Source: an uncultured Caryophanales bacterium
Lineage (GTDB): Bacteria; Bacillota_I; Bacilli_A; RF39; UBA660
DNA: 9,956 nt
Assembly: GCA_946544685.1 (NCBI GenBank)
Contig: CAMNML010000021.1
Location: 1-9,956 of the forward strand
Direction: 5' to 3'
In this document: positions 6,252 to 9,956 of the stretch, piece by piece
Layout of the letters: every line of letters begins with the position of its first letter
How positions within the stretch are numbered: position 1 is the first letter of the stretch
The notes under the pieces: model-generated
Databases searched by the model: none
What the model was told of the DNA's origin: nothing
The model's input: only the letters and a program-made list of their open reading frames with translations
Position numbers and translations under genes: made by a program

Positions 6252-6277
6252 ACCCCATCTTGTTGTAAGCATGGGGT
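6252..6277 (-). terminator. GC-rich hairpin after the disordered membrane protein gene
   Basis: The minus strand has ACCCCAT, G, CTT, a 5-nt loop ACAAC, AAG, ATGGGGT (6277-6252): a roughly 10-bp stem with one bulged G, the most GC-rich hairpin in the neighbourhood. It starts 1 bp beyond the TAA stop. On the minus strand it is followed only by TAATTTAATAG and not a clean T-run, so it may be a weak terminator or an mRNA 3'-end stabiliser. It separates this gene from the cdaA promoter. Confidence 0.55.
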
Positions 6278-6278
6278 T

Positions 6279-7220
6279 TTAAAATTTCCATATATCATCA
6301 TCCAAAGAATCAATATATAAATTTGTTGTACCTTTGTTATCATCTGGATTTTCTATTTTTTCTAATTTTTCTATATTTTCTTCTTTATTATCACTTACTT
6401 GATTTTGTATAAATATTTCTGGAATTTCTCCTGTATAATTTGGTTCTGGTTTATTAAATTCAAATTCGTTTTTTTCATTTTCTTGTGGATTCTGATTATT
6501 ATTTTTTTCTATTTGATTTGTTTCATCGCTTTTTGTTTGTTCTGTGCTGTTTTGTTGTTGATTATTTATTTCATTACTAGTTTCTTGTTCTAGCTTTTCG
6601 TTTTGATTTGAATTTTGATTTTTTATTTCTTCTTTTGATGTATTTTTATTTTCTGATATTTCATATTCGATTTGTGCATTTCCTATAGTGTTTTGTTCTT
6701 TTGTTTCTTCTTGTTGGTTTTTATTTTCATTATTTTCTTTATTTTCTAAATCTTGAAAGCTTAAATCTAAGTTTTCTATATTATCTAAATTAGGTACGAT
6801 TTGTTCTAATTCTTTTATTTCTTGTTTAGTATTATTTGGTGATGGGTCTTGTATTTCATTTATTGTTTGGTCTTGGTTTTTGTCTGGTTCTTCTATTTTT
6901 TGTTCCACTGAATCATTGTATTGTACTGGATTTAATGGTTCGAATAAATCAGCCATGTTACTGTTATCTATATCTGTTTTAAAAATATCTTCTTCATTTT
7001 CATTTGTAGATGTATAGTATATATCATTATTTATTTCTTGTATGTTATTTGTTTTTACTTCTTCTTGTGGTTTTTCTATATGTTCATCCATTAATGAATT
7101 TTTTTCATTGTTATTGCTTTGCTTTTTTTCTTTTTTATCTGCCTTATAGCCTATTAACGCCAAAACTGTTACAATTACAATGCAAAAAAACCAACCTATG
7201 TTATTGATTAGAATCTCCAT
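6279..7220 (-). CDS. Membrane-anchored, Asn/Gln/Glu-rich disordered protein, function unknown
   Basis: I do not recognise the family. The 313-residue product has one N-terminal membrane helix (8-24) followed by KADKKEKK, which by the positive-inside rule places the remaining 285 residues in the cytoplasm. That tail is strongly acidic and dominated by N, Q, E and K (for example 160-255), with almost no aromatic residues, and is very likely disordered. Short hydrophobic islands stand out: MADLFEPLNPVQY (89-101), LDLSFQDLEN (151-160), GEIPEIFIQNQ (264-274) and the C-terminal NLYIDSLDDDIWKF (300-313), the last with the only Trp after residue 10. These look like short binding motifs. The layout resembles ZipA (N-out anchor plus cytoplasmic linker) but no globular domain follows. 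ATG 7220 was chosen over one 20 codons upstream (7280) because GGGAGGG sits 8 nt before it and the promoter lies within the longer version. Confidence 0.75.
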   Translation of the reverse strand: MEILINNIGWFFCIVIVTVLALIGYKADKKEKKQSNNNEKNSLMDEHIEKPQEEVKTNNIQEINNDIYYTSTNENEEDIFKTDIDNSNMADLFEPLNPVQYNDSVEQKIEEPDKNQDQTINEIQDPSPNNTKQEIKELEQIVPNLDNIENLDLSFQDLENKENNENKNQQEETKEQNTIGNAQIEYEISENKNTSKEEIKNQNSNQNEKLEQETSNEINNQQQNSTEQTKSDETNQIEKNNNQNPQENEKNEFEFNKPEPNYTGEIPEIFIQNQVSDNKEENIEKLEKIENPDDNKGTTNLYIDSLDDDIWKF

Positions 7221-7251
7221 TGTATGACCCTCCCATTTTATTCTTGCTTTT

Positions 7252-7280
7252 ATCTTATCACATTTACTTTTTTTTATCAA
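7252..7280 (-). promoter_or_regulatory. Promoter of the disordered membrane protein gene
   Basis: On the minus strand TTGATA (7280-7275), a 17-nt spacer and TAAGAT (7257-7252), with an expected start near 7245. This leaves a leader of about 25 nt holding the GGGAGGG site. Two further weaker -10-like boxes lie upstream (around 7320-7315) without a convincing -35. Confidence 0.65.
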
Positions 7281-7352
7281 GTGTTATTTTTGTCAATTAA
7301 TGAGGACACATGTATTATATTTTGAATATGTTATATCCAAATATTTATTGTC

Positions 7353-7381
7353 TTGACTTTTACTTCTAAAAAATATATAAT
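7353..7381 (+). promoter_or_regulatory. Promoter of the CPBP-MFS operon
   Basis: TTGACT (7353-7358), 17 nt, TATAAT (7376-7381): close to full consensus. The predicted start is near 7389, giving an 85-nt untranslated leader, clearly longer than the 10-25 nt leaders of the minus-strand genes in this window. Confidence 0.75.
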
Positions 7382-7399
7382 TAATTCGACCGCTAGTCT

Positions 7400-7436
7400 A
7401 TTACGTATATATTCGTTATGTAATTTATTTTTTTAT
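7400..7436 (+). promoter_or_regulatory. Leader hairpin with T-run: candidate attenuator or operator
   Basis: ATTACGTA (7400-7407) and TATGTAAT (7417-7424) pair as an 8-bp stem (one G-U) around a 9-nt loop, and TTATTTTTTT follows directly. As RNA this would be a weak intrinsic terminator between promoter and first gene. As DNA, an overlapping near-palindrome ACGTATATATTCGT (7403-7416, one mismatched pair) lies at about +15 to +28, a good position for a repressor. Which of the two applies, if either, cannot be decided from sequence. Confidence 0.4.
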
Positions 7437-7473
7437 AATGAATATATTATAGAATAGAAAGTTTGGTGAAAAA

Positions 7474-8301
7474 ATGGGACATTATTCTTATAAACCATTT
7501 AGATTTTATTTTATTGTTTTTAGTATGACGTGGTTCTTTTGGCTTTTAGCAATTATTTTTTATAATTCGTCATTGCTTTTTCTATTTATGTTTTTGGGAC
7601 TTATTATGCCTGCTATAATAGCATTAGTTACAATTTTTACTTCAAACAATAAAAACCTTAAAAATGATTTTAAACAAAAAATATTTAATTTTTATAAAAT
7701 TAAGCCATTTTATATTTTTCTTGCTATATTATTTTTTGCACTTATTGTTTTATTATCAATTGGATGTTCTGTTTTATTCGGTGGTTCACCTAATCAGTTT
7801 TCCTTTACTAGTGATTTTTCTTTTTCTATTGCAGGGAGTTCTGCTTTACTTACTATTTTATTGGCTTCTTTTATTGAAGAGTTAGGTTGGCGTGGTTATG
7901 GAGAAGATGCTATCGGTTCTTATTTTAATTGGTTTAAAGAATCAATTTTATTTGGTTGTATATGGTCGTGCTGGCATTTGCCATTGTTTTTTATACCTGG
8001 ATCATATCAGTTCTGTTTAAGAGAAATGGGATTGATTTACGTTTTTAATTTTATGATAAGTGTTGTTCCACTTAATTTTTTACAAACATGGGTATACGTT
8101 AAAAATGATAGAAGTATGTTAGCAACAATTATATTTCATCTTTTTGTAAATATAATGCAGGAAAAGATTGCAATGACTCCAGAAACAAAATGTATTGAAA
8201 CATTTTTTGTTATTTTAATGGCTACTTTTGTTGTATTAACGAATAAAGATATGTTTTTTGAGACTAAACATATTGGTAAGCTTATGGAGACTAAGTTTTA
8301 A
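7474..8301 (+). CDS. CPBP family intramembrane metalloprotease (CAAX protease / Abi)
   Basis: This 275-residue integral membrane protein has about seven or eight hydrophobic segments and all three CPBP motifs: EELGWR (135-140; E135, E136, R140), W164-SCW-H168 in place of the usual FxxxH, and H222-LFV-N226. These residues bind the metal and catalyse cleavage in Rce1-type proteases. Bacterial members include bacteriocin-immunity (Abi) proteins and maturation proteases. The substrate here is unknown. ATG 7474 follows GGTGA by 6 nt. The next gene starts 12 bp after the stop with a full GGAGG, so the two form an operon. Self-protection or peptide processing linked to the exporter is a reasonable inference, but no peptide precursor gene is seen nearby. 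Confidence 0.92.
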   Translation: MGHYSYKPFRFYFIVFSMTWFFWLLAIIFYNSSLLFLFMFLGLIMPAIIALVTIFTSNNKNLKNDFKQKIFNFYKIKPFYIFLAILFFALIVLLSIGCSVLFGGSPNQFSFTSDFSFSIAGSSALLTILLASFIEELGWRGYGEDAIGSYFNWFKESILFGCIWSCWHLPLFFIPGSYQFCLREMGLIYVFNFMISVVPLNFLQTWVYVKNDRSMLATIIFHLFVNIMQEKIAMTPETKCIETFFVILMATFVVLTNKDMFFETKHIGKLMETKF

Positions 8302-8313
8302 AGGAGGTAAAAT

Positions 8314-9543
8314 GTGAATAGTAATTTTAAGAAGTTTATTTTATTATGGTTTGGGGAACTTATTTCTTCTATCGGTGGTGGTTTAACAAGTTTTGGATTA
8401 GGTGTATATGTTTTTCAACAAACAGGAAGCGCTTCTTCTATGGCGCTTGTTACATTATTTGGTTTTCTACCTACCCTTATTTTAAGTGTTCCCGCTGGTG
8501 TACTTGCTGATAGATATGATAGAAGAATACTTATGATGCTTGGTGATGGATTATCTGCTGTGGGTATTATTTTTATCCTTGTTTGTATGTTAAATGGTGG
8601 GGCATCACTTTTACAAATATGCATCGGTGTATTTATTAGTTCTGTTTTTTCATCTTTATTAGAGCCTTCATATAAGGCTACTATTACAGATTTGTTAACT
8701 AAAGAGCAATTTTCTAAAGCAAACGGTCTTGTTTCTTTAGCTGGAAGTTCAAGATATTTATTCTCACCTATTATAGCGGGTTTTCTACTTTCTATTAGCA
8801 CTATTAACACAATTCTTATAATTGATATTTGTACTTTCTTTCTAACAATTATTTCGATTACTATTGTTAAAAAGAGTATACAATTAAAAAAAACCGACAC
8901 AAAAGAGAGTTTTTTCAATAGCTTAAAACAAGGATGGATTACAATTCGTAGTAATAAGGGTGTTTTTAATCTTATTGTAATTTCTTCTGTAATAACAATG
9001 TTTATGGGCTTTTTTCAGATATTAGTTGAACCTTTACTTTTATCCTTTACAGATTCTAAGACATTAGGAATTGTCGAAACTGTTTGTGCGAGTGGTATGC
9101 TTGTTTCAGGTATTATACTTGGTATGTGTGGAATTAAAAAGAATTATATTAAAGTATTAAGTATTTCCCTTTCTATGTCTGGATTATTTATGATTGGATT
9201 TGGACTTTTTGAAAATGTCATACTTATTTCATTGTTTGGGTTCTTATTTTTTACAATGTTGCCTTTTGCTAATAATTCTCTAGATTATTTAACTAGAATT
9301 AATATACCTGATGAATTGCAAGGTAGAGTATGGGGACTTATCGGATTTATTTCTCAGTTGGGTTATGTTGTTGCATATAGTATATCTGGTATTATTGCTG
9401 ATTCTTTAGGTAAAATTGTTGGAAGTGTAGGTAGAGGGGCTGCTATGACCATTGAGTTATCAGGTCTATTCCTATTTATTATTTCTGTATTCATTCCCTT
9501 TTTTAAGAGTTTTAAAGATATAGAAAAATCAAATGATAAATAA
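8314..9543 (+). CDS. MFS efflux transporter (MefA/EntS-like, MFS_3 type)
   Basis: This 409-residue transporter has about 12 membrane helices in two halves separated by a charged central loop (185-215). The loop between helices 2 and 3 carries the MFS motif A as AGVLADRYDRR (61-71), with D66 and the R70/R71 pair. The N-terminus (FxLLWFGELISSIGGGLTSFGLGVYVFQQTGS pattern, 8-39) is that of macrolide/siderophore exporters of the MefA/EntS class, in which the WxGxxxSxxGxxxxxxAL element is typical. The substrate cannot be assigned; drugs, macrolides or peptides are possible. Translation starts at GTG 8314, 6 nt after AGGAGG. An ATG two bases earlier is followed at once by TGA and so encodes nothing. 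Length is normal and the frame is intact. It ends in a strong terminator. Confidence 0.92.
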   Translation: MNSNFKKFILLWFGELISSIGGGLTSFGLGVYVFQQTGSASSMALVTLFGFLPTLILSVPAGVLADRYDRRILMMLGDGLSAVGIIFILVCMLNGGASLLQICIGVFISSVFSSLLEPSYKATITDLLTKEQFSKANGLVSLAGSSRYLFSPIIAGFLLSISTINTILIIDICTFFLTIISITIVKKSIQLKKTDTKESFFNSLKQGWITIRSNKGVFNLIVISSVITMFMGFFQILVEPLLLSFTDSKTLGIVETVCASGMLVSGIILGMCGIKKNYIKVLSISLSMSGLFMIGFGLFENVILISLFGFLFFTMLPFANNSLDYLTRINIPDELQGRVWGLIGFISQLGYVVAYSISGIIADSLGKIVGSVGRGAAMTIELSGLFLFIISVFIPFFKSFKDIEKSNDK

Positions 9544-9553
9544 TTTTTAATTT

Positions 9554-9577
9554 AGCGAGTATTCTCGCTTTTTTTTT
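9554..9577 (+). terminator. Intrinsic terminator of the CPBP-MFS operon
   Basis: AGCGAG (9554-9559), loop TATT, CTCGCT (9564-9569), then an unbroken T-run to 9577. It is a GC-rich 6-bp stem with a long T-tract, 10 bp after the exporter stop codon. Confidence 0.9.
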
Positions 9578-9579
9578 GT

Positions 9580-9610
9580 AAAAAAAATCAATCCTAATTT
9601 AGAATTGATT
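9580..9610 (-). terminator. Intrinsic terminator of ssrA
   Basis: On the minus strand a nearly perfect 12-bp inverted repeat (9610-9599 with 9597-9586, one G-U pair) is followed by eight T. It lies 46 bp beyond the tmRNA CCA end and faces the plus-strand operon terminator only 2 bp away, isolating the two converging units. Confidence 0.85.
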
Positions 9611-9656
9611 GTCTATTTATTCTCGATACTTATAAAAGACGAGTTTTTTACTAATT

Positions 9657-9956
9657 TGGTGGAGCTGAGGAGAATTGAACTCCTGTCCAAAAATATTTTT
9701 AACTAAACATCTACAAGTTTAGTTAGTTATTATATTTCCTATATTATGTTAGTAACTAACAACCCATAATATAGTAAGTCTATTATATTCACTAATATTG
9801 CTAGACAAAATATTAGTATATCCCACTAGTTCTGAACCTTTCTAGTATCTCATGGGAGAAGATAAAAGAAAAGCTGCATTTCTTAAATTATAATTAAGCG
9901 TAGGCTACAACGTTACCTTTGAACATTGAAGCAAATGCGTTTTTAATTTTATTTCC
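9657..9956 (-). ncRNA. ssrA: tmRNA (ssrA), 3' part; 5' part beyond the right edge
   Basis: tmRNA rescues stalled ribosomes and tags the unfinished protein for proteolysis. The minus strand ends in CAGCTCCACCA at 9657, so the CCA is encoded, preceded by a T-arm AGGAG-TTCAATT-CTCCT and TTTTGGAC, the 3' strand of helix P2. An 8-bp hairpin AACTAAAC/GTTTAGTT (9724-9717 with 9708-9701) and a GTTAGT/ACTAAC hairpin lie upstream, in the pseudoknot region. At 9956-9894 there is an open frame ending AFASMFKGNVVAYA then TAA, with a second in-frame TAA two codons on. This is the tag. Its resume codon is not certain: GCA at 9938-9936 would give a 14-residue tag, and an upstream start is equally possible. 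About 300 nt are present. The tRNA-like 5' acceptor strand is outside the window. Single-chain form, no sign of the permuted two-piece type. Confidence 0.93.

Noticed and set aside
7221..7280. Longer N-terminus starting at 7280 for the disordered membrane protein
   Set aside because: It would overlap the promoter, and GGGAGGG lies at the right distance from the inner ATG 7220.
7418..7452. Leader peptide frames (ATG-TAA at 7418 and a four-codon frame at 7438) upstream of the CPBP gene, as in macrolide resistance attenuation
   Set aside because: Neither has a ribosome binding site, and such tiny frames are expected by chance in AT-rich DNA.
9618..9656. Extra small RNA or tRNA between ssrA and its terminator
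   Set aside because: Only a weak CTCG/CGAG hairpin is present; it is best read as the tmRNA 3' trailer removed during processing.
7300..9657. CPBP-MFS pair as a genomic island integrated at the tmRNA 3' end
   Set aside because: ssrA 3' ends are common integration sites, but no second copy of the tmRNA terminal sequence, no integrase and no flanking repeat is visible in the window.

Overview
The window comes from a very AT-rich, low-GC Gram-positive bacterium (Firmicutes/Bacillota). I infer a reduced-genome Bacilli-type lineage, such as the RF39/Erysipelotrichia/Mollicutes-adjacent gut bacteria, but the exact taxon cannot be fixed from the sequence. Supporting signs are classical sigma-A promoters (TTGACA-N17-TATATT), GGAGG-type ribosome binding sites, short T-rich intrinsic terminators, and the gene content: diadenylate cyclase CdaA with CdaR, a DUF402/Ntdp-like phosphatase, a DUF378 protein and a LolA-like lipoprotein. 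Trp is encoded by TGG and all ten protein genes end in TAA, so the standard bacterial code fits and the Mycoplasma code 4 does not.

Left edge (1-217): on the minus strand there are two strong tandem promoters, an A-tract UP-like element and a BoxA antitermination site. This is the classical 5' control region of an rRNA operon whose 16S gene should lie just outside the window. Next (218-3704) come four minus-strand genes: a DUF402 nucleotide phosphatase-like protein, a membrane-anchored S41/PDZ carboxyl-terminal protease, a small membrane-anchored protein with a thioredoxin-like pattern but no CxxC, and a two-domain lipoprotein (LolA/GerS-like plus DUF4367-like). Most are separated by their own terminator and promoter signals, so they look like adjacent single-gene units more than one operon.

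Middle (3812-7280): a tiny plus-strand DUF378 membrane protein converges on the cdaA-cdaR operon, and the two share one bidirectional terminator. cdaA-cdaR makes and controls the essential second messenger c-di-AMP. Upstream of cdaA, behind its own promoter, is an unusual membrane-anchored, Asn/Gln/Glu-rich, probably disordered cytoplasmic protein of unknown function.

Right part (7281-9577): a plus-strand two-gene operon with a strong promoter, an 85-nt leader holding a hairpin followed by a T-rich run, a CPBP-family intramembrane protease and a MefA/EntS-like MFS exporter. It looks like an accessory efflux/immunity unit. It ends in a terminator that faces the terminator of ssrA (tmRNA). The 3' part of ssrA, including the end of the tag reading frame, the T-arm and the encoded CCA, fills the right edge on the minus strand.

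No CRISPR array, insertion sequence, phage gene or tRNA gene was seen. The least explained elements are the disordered protein next to cdaA, the regulated-looking leader of the CPBP-MFS operon, and the non-canonical tmRNA tag ending.
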